Assembly: GCF_019059575.1 (NCBI RefSeq)
Contig: NW_024882037.1
Location: 372,001-436,000, forward strand
Direction of reading: 5' to 3'
Length of the DNA stretch: 64,000 nt
From: Amphibalanus amphitrite
Taxonomy: Eukaryota > Arthropoda > Thecostraca > Balanomorpha > Balanidae
Positions 13,870-30,832 of this stretch are shown in pieces; the stretch's first letter is position 1, and each line of letters opens with the position of its first letter. Both the position numbers and the translations under genes were made by a program. The notes below the pieces were generated by a model. The model made no database searches and was not told where the DNA came from. It saw only the letters and a program-made list of their open reading frames with translations.

Positions 13870-16270
13870 AGACGGCGTGTGTGGGCGCCGTTTGTGAGCT
13901 CCTGACGGGTCAAGTGGACCGGTGAGAGACCCGGGCGGTACGGCAGGGGAGGGACGCTCATTGGCCGGGCTCTCTCTGCAGTCCGTGTCCCGCAGTGTCG
14001 TCCCCTGCGGCGGTGTGACCGCCACTGTACACTGCCATCCATCTCTCCGGTGACAGCCGGGCCGCGGGGTGGCCAGTGACAGATGACAGGATAGTGGGCA
14101 GATGCCACGCGCGCCTTACCCGCCCTCCCAGATAACTATGTGGCGACGGGAGACAGATTTGAGTTCCGAGACACCCGCCGCGAAGATCTCTCGACCAGCC
14201 GATGCGGAGGTCTGCGAGCTCACCACCGGGTTACTGCCGGGGACTGGGTTTGCCGGTGTTTGTGAGGTGTTCAAGATTGATGTTTTCTTTGACGCGGGGC
14301 CGAAATACCAGCTCAGCAGCCGGCTATGAACTTCTGACGGTAAAGTATTCCCGGGAGGCTGTGTAAGACTGCCTTATGCTCCAATCAGCTCACAAGGCAG
14401 TTGCCATTTGATGCTGCTGAGGGTGACATGTCCTCTCACGGCCACCGACCACGATAAAACCTAAGCCATTCCAAGTGCCTGAAGAAGAATGTTTTCTTTG
14501 TGAGTGTTTGGGCAAAACCATTTGGGAGAAGAGTGTTGTGATTTTCGACGTTTTTACGTGTTATGGTTTCCACACGTCTCATCAACTCTTCCATACGATG
14601 TTGACCTTGCCAATATACTTTTTATGTCTTGATGATTTGACCCCTTCTCGAGTTAGACGAACCGCTTCAAACGGCACACCTGTAAGCTGTGACGCTGCCT
14701 CGTCTCTGACCGTGCGTTGTACGGCGTCGAACGGCGTTAGTCCATGGACGGGATCCTGCGAACGGCGCAACTTAGTACACACCCTGGTAAGTGGCCAGTC
14801 TGGGCGACTCAGAGTCCTTAAACGTTGTAAAAGTTACAGGGTACTACTCAATGGGATTACCACTTACACGTTACACACTAACTCCTCAGTGGGCTGACAC
14901 TCCGCATTGCGCCACTCGGGACGGGCCGCCATGGACGGGCGCCCTCCCCTCCCCGGCCCTGGGCGAGTTGTCAGTCCGGGGCCGGGCTCTGGACGGGCTG
15001 TCGGCGGTGGCTGGCGGCCAGCTGGGTCAGATGTGGCTGGCAGGGGCGACCCTCTCCTCCGCCAGCCAGGCGCCGAGGGTCACTGAATCTCCAGGACAGC
15101 GCGACCCGCGCACCGGCTCGACGCTGCTGACCTACGGACCCTGGGGCACCACTGAAACGGCATACGGCAAACGAGCGTCTACAAACTAACCCCTTATCGA
15201 TTTCAAACAAGCTATCGTTTTTTATAGAAATGTTTACAGTTATTTAGAAGAACAGTTCGAGAGATGTGTCGTCAGTCCTGTATTAGGCTTATCTTTACTT
15301 TCCCATCTTTTTTTTTTCTTTAGTTGAACTACGTCTCGAGGGACCCATCGCCCTATCACTGTGTGACAAAGTAGCGCGATGAGCCGTTAAGAGGTCCGCT
15401 GAAGTTTGGCGATAGACGGCGTGTCCACTGTCCTGGAGCCGTCACTCACAGCTGTCCGTGAAATGACTCCGTCGGCGACCTCCGATTGGCGACACGCGGA
15501 TTCCGCTGTCAGCGCGCGGCGGCCGGCCCTCCCCGTGACGGGCGGATGGACTCCGGGCGGGCGCGGCGGCGGTGCTCTCGGGCTGATGTCACCCCGACGC
15601 CCAGATCAAAGCGCGGCCTCCGCCGACTCGGCCGGTGGCCCGTGGCAGCGGCTGCTCGGCGCCGAACAAAACATGCCCGCACCTGTTGCACTGCGCTTGT
15701 CGGCGGCCGGCAATACGACCCGAGTTTTGGCAACACGTCGAGTGAGTGTCGGGTAAGTGTTTACAGAACCTTTGCTTTACAACCGTTTACTTAACCCCTC
15801 ATGTGTAACCTGCACCTCTTCTCAATGAATGGGCGGATACTGCTAAAATGAATTAATCCAACCCACTTATCGCGGGTAATGACCACTCTATTCTGGATGA
15901 TCCATCAATATCTCAACGCTCTCTGCTCGGCCTTCCCTGGATAAACAGCGCGTCGAAGCCTCACTGGCAAGCGACTGGATTCTCATCTCCAGAAAGGCAA
16001 CACAAAAATACCCGTGGGCCATGGCGCCGACGCCGCCAAAGGGTGTCGCGTTTCTGCGGTGACGCGTCGGCCGGCGCCGCGGCAGCAAACGACTGGAATC
16101 GCGGCGCGTCGGTCCCGGCGGCGCGGCCGGACGGAAATAGCAGCGCGCGCGGTGTCACGGCGTGTCGCAGCGCCGGCCGACGGCTGTCCGTCGGGCCGCA
16201 GTCGCCGCCGCCGCCCGGACCCGACCGCCCGCCCGCACCTGCCGCCGACCCGCACACTCAGACAACAACC
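13870..16270. other. region between Cdk2 and troponin C
   Basis: It contains the Cdk2 3' untranslated region and, toward 15400-16270, GC-rich DNA that probably includes the troponin C promoter and 5' untranslated sequence. No further gene is supportable. Several GC-rich frames (for example 14791-15189 and 15406-15756) lack domains and conserved splice joins. Confidence 0.4.
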
Positions 16271-18085
16271 ATGTCGGACGAGGATGAGAAGTTCTCGGTG
16301 AGTTGCTGACCGCTGGAGCCGTGCCGCTTCGCAGCGAACGCCGGCAATCGTTAAAACATGATTAACTTTGCTATGCCTGTCTGCATGTGTAGCATCAAAG
16401 GAACAGCGAACGTTGTATTTGCTGCTGTTTGGTTAGGAACTCAATAGCCACCCCTAACCCCACCCCGGTCCGGCTGCTCGCAGGAAGAGACCGGCCTGGA
16501 GAAGGAGCAGATTGTAGTGCTGCGCCGCGCCTTCGAGAGCTTCGACAAGGATAAGCAGGGCTTCATCACGGCCGTCACCGTCGGCGACATCCTGCGCATG
16601 ATGGGCATCAAGGTCTCCTCGTCCTCACTCAAAGCCATCATCGAGGAAATCGACGAGGACGGTACGGAACAGAAGCCGATTCATGCATTAGCAATAGCAC
16701 CGCGGTTGATAATAATCCACAGCTAAAAATCGAGTATCAACTGATCGTTCTTTGTTTTGTTTTGTTTTGTTTTGTTTTTCAATTTTCATCATGGAAACAG
16801 GAAAATGATGGTGAGCAGGAACGAAGCAACGCTGAATAGCATTTCCTGAATAAATAAATCTGCTTGTTTACATAGTAACACGGCAATGGCGTATTTTGAA
16901 AGACGGATAAGAGATGAAAGACACTTGGTTCTCAGGTTCGGGAGAGATCGAGTTCCCAGAGTTCCTGCAGCTGTCGGCCAAGTTCCTCATTGAAGAGGAC
17001 GAGGAGGCAATGCTCAAGGAGCTCAAGGAGGCCTTCCGTCTGTACGACAAGGAAGGTGAGTCCGCCACTGTCGGCAGTCAGACGTCTGCACAGCCGTAGG
17101 ATAACCTGGGCCACAGCACAGAGCGGCAATCTGCAGTTATATCGTCTGATATTTAGCCCACCATCAATATCATGACCATCCGGGAACGAATGTCTTTCCA
17201 AACACTCCTCTTAAAGTTTTACGACTGCTGATTATCACCTCTCTGAGTTCATCGGGTCTCGAGAGGTCCTCTCGAGCTAGGAGTGTCACACCCCTTCGTC
17301 CGCTGACCGGTCACCCCTGTGCGTCCCAGGAAACGGCTACATCACCACTCAGACTCTGAAGGAGATCCTGCACGAGCTCGACCCGCGGCTCACCGAGGAG
17401 GAGCTCGTCGGCATCATCGAGGAGATCGACGAGGACGGCTCGGGCACCGTCGACTTCGACGGTGAGTGGCCGGGGAGGAGTCGGGTGCCGGCCGACAGCC
17501 GGGGTCGGGTTTCAGGCGGACAGGAGCGGCGGCGGAGCTGGCCGTCCGCCCGGCGCCCTCAGCCCGGCGCGTATTTATAGAGAGATGTCCTGCGATCAGC
17601 GTCCCATCAGACCCTGGCTCCAGAGCGGTGACTCACTGCAGGTGGGGCGGGAGGGAGACCACGACCAGAGCTGGGGCAGCCGCCGCGCAGCCGCTGGCTG
17701 GATTTCTTCAGTAAGATGGGGGTTGTGAGGGCACGAGGCGGCTCCTTTAGTCGTAAGTGGTGCTCAAAACCCTTACCGCCACCTAATACACACCACCACG
17801 CTTTAATCATATTAACATCTTCGCTGAGTGTATTTACTCTGCAGAGTGTATTCTCCGTATGAAGCGAGACTTGTTTCGCCTATTATGTTCAGTTGGACAT
17901 GCCACTGTTGTTCACTTTATTCTGGATGCGTTTGAGTTGACTTCTGCACCTGGTTTGATTTGCGTCTGTTTTCGGTTGCCGTTTTATTTCACTCTTTGAT
18001 TCGCTGTCTGCCGGAGCCGGTCACCCGACGGTGTGTGCCCGTGTGTGGTGTCTCTGCAGAGTTCCTCGAGATGATGACCGGCTAG
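16271..18085 (+). CDS. TpnC: troponin C, isoform with proximal last exon
   Basis: Exons 16271-16297, 16484-16661, 16936-17055, 17330-17461 and 18060-18085 give 160 residues. Troponin C is the calcium sensor of the thin filament in muscle. Four EF-hands are readable. Loop 1 ([12 protein letters not shown]) and loop 3 ([12 protein letters not shown]) lack the acidic residue at position 12 and are probably non-binding. Loop 2 ([12 protein letters not shown]) and loop 4 ([12 protein letters not shown]) are canonical. This two-site pattern is typical of arthropod troponin C, as are the linker [10 protein letters not shown] and [16 protein letters not shown]. All junctions keep phase. The final exon encodes only EFLEMMTG and a stop. 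Its first two bases complete the codon for the loop-4 position-12 Glu, so the last calcium ligand depends on this splice. Confidence 0.93.
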
Positions 18086-19116
18086 AGGGGAGTGCGCGCG
18101 CGCGCACCCGCGGCTGCGTGCCGCCGGTCGCCCGTCCGGCCACGGTAACCGTCCGTCCGTCCCGTCCGTAGCGCCGCAGCCGTCCGGCGTGCCCTGCCGT
18201 AGCCGTGTGCAGCGCTAGCCGTGCTCAGTGTTTGTCGCCTTCCGGCCGTCCAGTCGTGTGCTGGTGTGTGTATGTCGTGTGATCGGAGGAGGCGCCCTCG
18301 TCCCTCCGTCCTGACCCGTGTCAGGGCGCCGACCTGGCGGTGACCGAGACTGGAGCAGCGGCCGTCCCCAGGTCGCTCCCGCTCTGTCGACTGGCCGGGA
18401 ACGGGAACGGGCAGCGAGCTCAAGTGACTACCGACAACCGAGTGTCGACTAACCAGCCTCCTACTCATTTTTCGCCGCGCCTTCGCTACGTATTTTTCCG
18501 TTTGCTTGTTTCGTTTGGTTGTGGAGCATGGTCTGTAGCCGTTCACGAGCCGTCCTACCAGAGGCTGAGGTACGGACAGCCGCCCGGTCGTTCTCCCGTG
18601 TCGCAGCGTCTGTCTCACCCTCTTACTGGCAGGTGGTGAGGGATTTGCACAGTGTTCTGCTGCCGACGGCGGCCCTTGTCAACGAGTGCTGTAGACGTGT
18701 CCCTTGTCAGAATCCTGTATAAACGTGTTCGCTACGCATACATAATTAGCTTGTTTAGTATGTCGTTGAGGGTAGTTCCTCATCCATCTTTTTGTGATGA
18801 AGACAGGAATTTAGCAACTCGTCAACGTTTACATTTCCACCAAATTTACAAAGAGTAGAATTGTGCGTATTCATAATATTTGGGAAAACGTGTCAGCCTT
18901 AACTTCATTCTGATTGTCAAACTTTATATCCAGAAAGTACCTGCTATTATCCTTGGTGGCTATGTCTAATCTCGGCCTGGAGATTGCCGTGTTCGCCGTC
19001 ACCGTACAGCCGTCCGAACGGTTGCGGCCAGCGACGGCGCCGTACCACCTACTCATCAGTCATCACAACCCCGTGCCCCAGCAGGCAACTGACCTGAGCG
19101 CCCCCCTCTCCGGCAG
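18086..19116 (+). other. 3' untranslated region / intron between alternative troponin C ends
   Basis: This segment is 3' untranslated sequence for the proximal isoform and intron for the distal one. It has a (CCGT)-like run at about 18150-18170 and no other supportable coding exon. Confidence 0.5.
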
Positions 19117-19142
19117 AGTTTATGGCCATGATGACGGGCTGA
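19117..19142 (+). CDS. TpnC: alternative distal last exon of troponin C
   Basis: A second 26-base terminal exon follows a CTCTCCGGCAG acceptor. It accepts the same phase-1 donor at 17462 and encodes EFMAMMTG and a TGA stop. It therefore replaces EFLEMMTG of the proximal exon (18060-18085) with two changed residues (L to M, E to A) in the C-terminal helix. Both exons have identical length and phase, and both restore the loop-4 Glu. Mutually exclusive use with different 3' untranslated regions and poly(A) sites is the simplest reading. Transcript data are needed to show that both are used. Confidence 0.8.
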
Positions 19143-20211
19143 GCGGCTCCGGTAAGGTCTGGCAGCGACTCCTTCTCACACTCACTCTCTCTCTCACGCG
19201 CCACGCCTCTCTCTGGCTCCATCTCTCCGTCTCGTTTTGCCTCTCCCTGGTGTCCGCGGCTCCCGCTCTCCCCGAACTCACCCGGCCGGCCGCGGCGCTC
19301 CGGCCAGCGCGCCTCTGCCCGGCCATCTGCTCTGCCCAGCTCTGCACAGCCCGGCCATCTGCTCTGCCCAGCTCTGCACAGCCCGCCTCGACTCCGCGCG
19401 CTCTCCGCTCTGCTGGCGACTCTGCTCTGCTGAGGACTCTGCTATGTGCAATGTGTACTCCGCGACGCGCTGCTTACAGCTCGGTATATTTTCTGTCTGG
19501 CTCGGTTTCGCCCTGGCCTTCCCGGTCCCCCGGCCGCTGCCGGAGGCCGGCGCAGCCCGCACATCAGTCGACATCAACGCTCCTATCGCTCGCTGCGCTA
19601 CCTCGACTCGCCTTCGCTTGCGTGCTTATCAGATCTCATTTGTTTTGTTTTGTTCTCACGATGTCGACTCTTCATTCTTTCGTTGCCAATGCTGTCCCTT
19701 TCCCTTTTCTTGAGAACACATTAAGTATTATATTTTACAAGCATAACCCATTGTTTCCAAAACAATGCTACCATGTAGTCGTCCATGGCCCTCATAGAGG
19801 CCGATCCATGTTTCCATAATTTTTTCTTCTTCTGCGCCTTGCCATTTTTACCATAGTGCATTGTTGACGTGCATTGTTAAACCTGACGGCATTGTCCGTG
19901 TCATTATGCTTGTCGAAAAGGGTGCAACGGTACGCCGTTATAGGGAAGCAATACACGAGACCACAACGAAACGCCTCTCTCTCTCTCTCTCTCTCTCTCC
20001 ATCTCTCTCCGTCTCTCTCCGTCTCTCTCCCTCGAGCCAAGGTTGCGCACACGCGCAGGTTGCATACTCACTGCTCAGATATTTTCCGTATGTTGCGGTG
20101 TGGCCAATTATGATTCTGCTTACTAAATTGTCGTATAATAACGACACCAAGTGCCACGATACTTTTCACTTAGGAGCGCAGTTGTCCGCTCAGCACTGGA
20201 TGCGCCGAACG
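19143..20211. other. downstream region of troponin C with short repeats
   Basis: It contains two direct copies of a 36-bp unit of the CCGGCCATCTGCTCTGCCCA type (about 19318-19388) and a (CT)n/(TCTC)-rich tract at 19975-20030. The 301-residue frame overlapping here (18914-19819) is compositionally biased and contains no domain. Confidence 0.4.
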
Positions 20212-20227
20212 AGGCAAGCCTCAGGCG

Positions 20228-21124
20228 GTGTCAGATCGACAAGAGGCTCGGCGCCAGATCAGAGTGGACGACCCGGCCTCCAAGGAGCGGTGGATAGCGG
20301 CGAAGAGGAGAGCTGCCGACGTCGAGAGGAGAGCGACCCAGGCACTCTTCAGGACCTTCGTGGAGGACAACCTCAACCAGCCAGCCAGCCTGGGAAGGGT
20401 CACGAAGATCCTGAAGAAGTGGGAGGGAGCTGGAGACGAGCATCAGCCTGGACAGGCGATGAGAACGGGAGGCCGCCTTCTAGTCACTGACCGCGAGAAG
20501 GCGCAGGCGTTCTGCGCGACCTACGCACACGTCTCGCGCCAAGTAAGGTCAGCCAAGGTGGACCGAGCCTGCAAGAGGAGACTGCAAGAGCTCCGGACCC
20601 CACGCTGTCTCGCCTGCGAGAACCGTCGCACCGGCTGCTGCTCGGAGTTCACCGAGGACGAGCTCGTCCAACAGCTCCGTCACCTTCAGCAGAAGAAGGC
20701 ACCCGGCCCGGACGGCGTCTCCAACGAACACCTCCAGCACCTGGGACCGATCGCCCGCCGCGCGCTGCTCGAGCTCATCAACGCCTCCTGGATGGAGGGA
20801 GCGGTCCCGCGCGAATGGCGCCGAGCTCGCATCGTCCCCATCCCGAAGGCCGGGAAGGACAGGCGGGATGTTGGCAGCTACCGCCCGATCGCCCTCACGA
20901 GCCACCTCAGCAAGCTCGTCGAGAGGCTGGTCCTGGGACGGCTGCGCCACATCGTGGAACGCGACCGGCTGGTCCCCGCCGAGCAAGTGGGGTTCCGCGC
21001 TGGACGGTCAGTGGAGGACAGCATCGGACGCCTGGTCCAACAAGTACAGGACGGCTGGAACCTCCCCAAGTCCCGCAGCAAGCGCGTGGCCGACGGCACC
21101 ACCGCACAGAAATACGTCCTCCTG
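20228..21124 (+). pseudogene. retrotransposon ORF2, N-terminal fragment (RT fingers)
   Basis: The open frame runs about 299 codons into the insertion at 21125. It includes the typical RT entry motifs KKAPGPDGVSNEHL, WRRARIVPIPKAGKD, SYRPIALTSHLSKLVERLV and QVGFRAGRSVEDSI. The next expected motif with the first catalytic Asp is separated onto the other side of the insertion. The frame continues in phase into the right fragment if the inserted element and one copy of its duplication are ignored, so the ORF was intact when it was hit. Confidence 0.9.
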
Positions 21125-22136
21125 GGTTCTGCGACACCTGAGCGAGCGGCATTTCAGCGAACGACATTTGAGCGAAGCCTTTTCAGCGATTATCAATTTA
21201 AGCGATTGACTTTTTCAGCGATTGTCAAGTAGGCGAATTCAATCACAGCGATTATTAACTTAAGCGAGGACCAGAATCAGCGAAACCAGATTGAGCGAAT
21301 ATATGGAGGTCAATGGGGGACCAATTGAGCGAATACAGTTACAGCGAAACCGAACGCGACGGAAGTCAATTATTTGCTACTTTCCGGGAATTCTTGCCCT
21401 TGGAATACCCGCTTAGTATGTGTTATGCTTCAAGCTGCGCGCGACAAATTAAAAATTTGTTTTTAAGCTTGGAAACCACAAAAATATCTGGCCTCATTCT
21501 GCAACTTTGATCTGGAGATGTGGTACGTGAGAGATAGGACGACGGAAGGAATGCCAAGGACCAATAATAAACTCGAGGGATGGCACGGTCTATGTTTCAG
21601 GGACCTCACCCAAATATCTGAAAATTCGTACGTTGCTTGGGGAAAGAACAAATTTTTACGACATGGGACTGATCCAAATTCAAGCGGGGGAATTTCGCGA
21701 AAAACAGCACAAGCAATGTGAATCACTGGACAAACGTTTGGTCACCATTATTGGCAAACAGCAGGGGGGTGAAATCGAACCGCTGGATTTTTTTTAGAAG
21801 TGTGGCATTAAATTTGGAGCTTAATGTCTGAACTTTGAATGTGACATCCGCCATTCAGTTCCGGAGATAACCATGAAAAGTTCCGGAAACATTCGTTGGA
21901 CGTGTGCTCGCAAAAAAAAAACACCGTTACGCGACGATGAAGTGTTTCGCTGAAATGACAGTCGCTCAAACTGTAGTCGACGAAATAGATGTCGCTGAAA
22001 CATAGCTTTCGCTTAAATTGATAATCGCTATATTTGATAGTCGCTCAATTTGATATTCGCTAAGTTGCCAGTCGCTGAAAATGGTTCGCTCAAATGACGT
22101 TCGCTCAAATGACACTCGCTAAAGTCGCTCGCACCG
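21125..22136. mobile_element. foldback-like element with arms made of ~16-bp TCGCT repeats
   Basis: Inserted in the retrotransposon ORF with a perfect 9-bp duplication GTCCTCCTG (21116-21124 and 22137-22145). Each arm is about 200 bp. The right arm is a run of some 12 units that begin TCGCT and repeat every 14-17 bases (for example TCGCTCAAATGACGT). The left arm is the inverse, with AGCGA units. The outermost ends are only loosely alike. The middle (about 21350-21920) is unique AT-rich DNA without a transposase frame. A 9-bp duplication with repeat-built inverted arms fits Drosophila FB-type or Mutator-type non-autonomous elements. Confidence 0.85.
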
Positions 22137-24191
22137 GTCCTCCTGGCCTTCGACTTTGCGCGAGCCTATGACACCGTGGATCATCGCCTGCTGAGAGTCC
22201 GCCTGATGGAGATGGGGGTACCCAGGTGCCTCTACAACTGGACGTGGCAGTTCCTGCGCGACCGCCGAGCGACGGTGGAGTACCAGAGCGCCACCAGCGG
22301 CGAGCGGGTGTTCAGGGCGGGCCTGCCTCAGGGCAGCGTCCTGTCCCCGGCCCTGTTTTTGTTGTGGGCCGCCCCACTCGCCGCGGAACTGCAGAGAGTC
22401 CCAGGCACCACGGCGTTCCTCTACGCGGACGACACAGCCGCCCTCTGCGCCGGTAACGACATTCAGGTCGCCCGGCAACGAGCGCAGCAGGCTGCGGACA
22501 CCCTCGCGCAGTGGGCCCAAGCCAACAAGATGACGGTGGCCGGCCAGAAGACACAGGCTCTAGTCCTGTCCCAGTGGCCCCGTGATGCGGCTAACTGCTC
22601 CGTGAAGGTGGCAGGGGAAACCGTAACCGCGGGAGATCAGCTGAAGCTGCTGGGAGTCACCCTGGACCGGCTACTTCACTTCAGCCCCCACTGCCGCAGC
22701 CTGAGACAGAGAGTCCGCCCAAGGACTGCCCATCTGAGGAAGCTGACCGGTCGGGAATGGGGCCTCCAAGAGCAGCAGCTCCGCGTCGTAGCCTCCGGCT
22801 ACGTTCGAGGAGCCCTCGAACACGCCGCAGCAGCGTGGCTCCCGGCAACATCGCCAACCCACCTCGGTCTCCTAGAGGTGGAGATGCGCGCGGCCGCCAG
22901 AGTGGTGACCGGATGCCCCCGGTCCACCCCGGCACATGGCCTGATGGCGGAGGCGGGACTCGCCCCGGTGGCTGAGCGCCGCACGGCCTTAGCGGCGCGT
23001 CTGCTGGCCAAGGCGCGCGCCCTGCCGGAGGACGACCCGCTCCGTGCCGTCGCGGACCGAGAGGTTCGATCCCGCCTCAGCACAGTGACCGGCTGGCGTG
23101 GAGTCGGCGAGGAGGCCTGGAGGGAGGCGGGCATCACACCGCCGATCTCGATCGAGCCTCTACTCCCCCGACCAGCCGCGCCATGGGAGCCGCCCCCACC
23201 AGTCAGCTTCTGCCTCGACGTCGGTGCTGCACTACCACCGTCAGCAACCGACGAACAACGAAGAGACGCCGCGTCACACCACCTTGCGGGTCTCCCACAA
23301 TGTGCCACGTGGGTCTGGACAGACGGTTCCGCCACGGAGGGGGTCACAAACGGAGGCGCCGGCGCCCTCATCGTGTGGCCGGACGACGAGACGGCGGAGA
23401 TCCGCACACCGGCCGGCCGCATCTGCTCCAGCTACCGGGCCGAGATGGTCGCCCTGCGGGCGGCTCTCAACCACCTGCTGGAACACCCCGCGCATACGGA
23501 AGACCCCGTCGTCATATGCACGGACTCCCAGTCCGCACTAGCGGCGCTCCGAGAGGGGCCAGCGGCCCAGAGCTCCCCGCTCGGCTCCGAGATATGGGAC
23601 GCCCTACGCCGGCTGACGACGGGTGGCCGCAGAATCCACCTCCAGTGGGTGCCATCCCACTGCGGCCTCGGCGGCAACGAGGAAGCCGATCGACTCGCGG
23701 GAGAGGCCGGCGCCCTCGACCAGGAGGACACCATGGTGGACGTCCGCACCATCCACCGCGCCGCAGCCAGGTCAGCGCGCGCCCGTACTGCCCAGGCCTG
23801 GCCGGCCGGGTGGTACAGAGACCTGATGGGCGGCCGACTCCCACCACCAGTATCGGGTGAGGACCGGTCGACCGCGGTGGATATCCACCAACTGAGAGCA
23901 GGCCACTGGTCCAGCTCCAACCAGTGGCGTCACAGAGTCGGGCTGGCGCCCTCCCGGCAGTGCGAGCAGTGTCCGGACCACAGCTGCCCTGCGGCCCGCT
24001 GCTTAGTATGCCGGGAGGAGGCAGACACCCCAAGGCACGTCCTGCTGCGCTGCCCGGCTCTAATCACTACAAGATTCAGACTGCTGGGATCCATACACCC
24101 CAGAGAGGAGGACGTCCGGAGCAGCGACATCATGGCGGCCATAGTGACCGCGTACAGGTCGCTCCTGAGCCGGACGGCTACGTCCCGCTAA
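22137..24191 (+). pseudogene. retrotransposon ORF2, C-terminal fragment (RT palm, RNase H, zinc knuckle)
   Basis: The frame resumes with VLLAFDFARAYDTVDH, carrying the first catalytic Asp. It continues through GLPQGSVLSPALF, the YADD active site (FLYADDTAALCA) and an RNase H domain (WVWTDGSATEG with Asp, YRAEMVALRAAL with Glu, ICTDSQSALAAL with Asp, VPSHCGLGGNEEAD with His and Asp). It ends with a C-x2-C-type cluster CEQCPDHSCPAARCLVC before RHVLLRCP. All RT and RNase H catalytic residues are present. The stop is TAA at 24189-24191. Function is lost in this copy only through the truncation and the insertion. Confidence 0.92.
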
Positions 24192-24237
24192 GGGACGGAG
24201 GGAAATACAACAACAACAACAACAACAGGCAAGCCTC

Positions 24238-25224
24238 CGACCGACTCACTGATGACTGATAGTTCACTTCAGTTCTCACACATAAACGCCGGAGAAAGCA
24301 GAGATAAAAAACTATATTAGCTCGACAGTCCTACGAAAAGCGTGAGTGCTGTAGTGGCGTGATTGAGCCACTTCTTAAGTAAATACTGTCCTGCTAACCC
24401 GTAACAAGCACATCCACATAATATGCCTTCCCTTTAACAAGCGTCATGCAAAGGCACCTCTTTAGAAACATCGTAACATTATCTGCTTTAAGCTTAATAA
24501 AACAAGCTTCAGTTTGATTTGGTCCGTTAACAAGCAACATCAACAAGGAGCAGGCGTCGGTTTCAAAAACCATTACCCTGCGCACCGGAGGCGGAATATT
24601 GCCCTATCAATATCGCACAAATACTGAAGGCAGCCTCAACAACGTATTACACCAATAAATTAAATAATGTGTCCTGCAGTCGCTCGTTGAAGCTGTCAAA
24701 AGCAGCCAATTCGTTATTGCGTTACTGTTCCCATAAACCAGCCGTGGGTGGCCTAACTGCTGTGTCGACGATCCAGCACAGTGAGTCACAGCGCTGGTCA
24801 CACGCCCCGTCAACATCTACGGCTGCCGTCCGTTCCAGCAAAACGGCGCCTCGGTAACTAAGCTCAGGGTGCACGGTGCCCGGTACCGACCGGATACGGA
24901 GCGGCGGACGTCCCGGCCTTTTACCGACCGCGGAACAACGGGTGCCCGGTGCCCAGCTGAGAGCAGTGCTTTGTGCAGGGTGTCAGACCAAACTGGCCGC
25001 CGCTAGTAAGTAGACACTGGCTAAAACACCGCGTCGAGAAAACACCGCACAGCACGCACCAAACCCTAGTCCAAAATCACCCGAGATCACCTCGGCATGA
25101 AACATTGCCCTTCAAACACTCCCACTACTTTACCCCCAAAACCCCTAAACTGGTCCCCACCGCGATAAAGCTGGCCGAGCGGCGGCCGTTCTAGACGGTA
25201 CGTCACCCCGGCGGCCCGCACAGA
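24238..25224. other. non-coding stretch downstream of the retrotransposon
   Basis: Nothing supportable on either strand; it lies beyond the 3' end of XYLB. Confidence 0.4.
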
Positions 25225-25537
25225 CGACTGACCGGTGACCTGTGCAGCTCCGGTGACCGCTGACCGGTGACCTGTGCAGCTCCGGTGGCCGCTGACCGGT
25301 GACCTGTGCAGCTCCGGTGGCCGCTGACCGGTGACCTGTGCAGCTCCGGTGGCCGCTGACCGGTGACCTGTGCAGCTCCAGTGGCCGCTGACCGGTGACC
25401 TGTGCAGCTCCAGTGGCCGCTGACCGGTGCAGCTCCAGTGGTCGCTGACCGCTGACCGCTGACCGGTGACCTGTGCAGCTCCAGTGACCGCTGATCGGTG
25501 ACCTGTGCAGCTCCGGTGACCGCTGACCGCTGACCGG
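25225..25537. repeat. 32-bp minisatellite abutting the XYLB stop codon
   Basis: About ten copies of a unit like ACCGGTGACCTGTGCAGCTC plus CGGTGGCCGCTG, with a few shortened copies near 25425-25460 and 25515-25537. It ends directly at the XYLB stop (25538-25540), so the repeat forms the start of the XYLB 3' untranslated region. Confidence 0.9.

Positions 25538-30832
<5,295 letters not shown>

Larger units (their letters stand above)
20223..24226 (+). mobile_element. 5'-truncated non-LTR retrotransposon (RT plus RNase H), I-superfamily-like
   Basis: Perfect 11-bp target duplications AGGCAAGCCTC flank the element (20212-20222 and 24227-24237). The 3' end is a short (CAA)n tail right after the stop codon and a 35-bp untranslated region. 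The frame starts abruptly at the 5' end without an endonuclease domain, so the copy was truncated at insertion. It is very GC-rich like the host exons. Reverse transcriptase, RNase H and a terminal cysteine/histidine knuckle identify it as a LINE of a clade that carries RNase H. The clade name needs phylogeny. It is interrupted at 21125-22136 by a separate element. Confidence 0.93.

Noticed and set aside
18914-19819. 301-residue plus-strand open frame
   Set aside because: Overlaps the distal troponin C exon and CT-rich repeats; Ser/Leu/Pro/Arg-biased with no domain.
22799-24033. Long minus-strand and alternative plus-strand frames over the LINE
   Set aside because: Shadows of the RT/RNase H frame.
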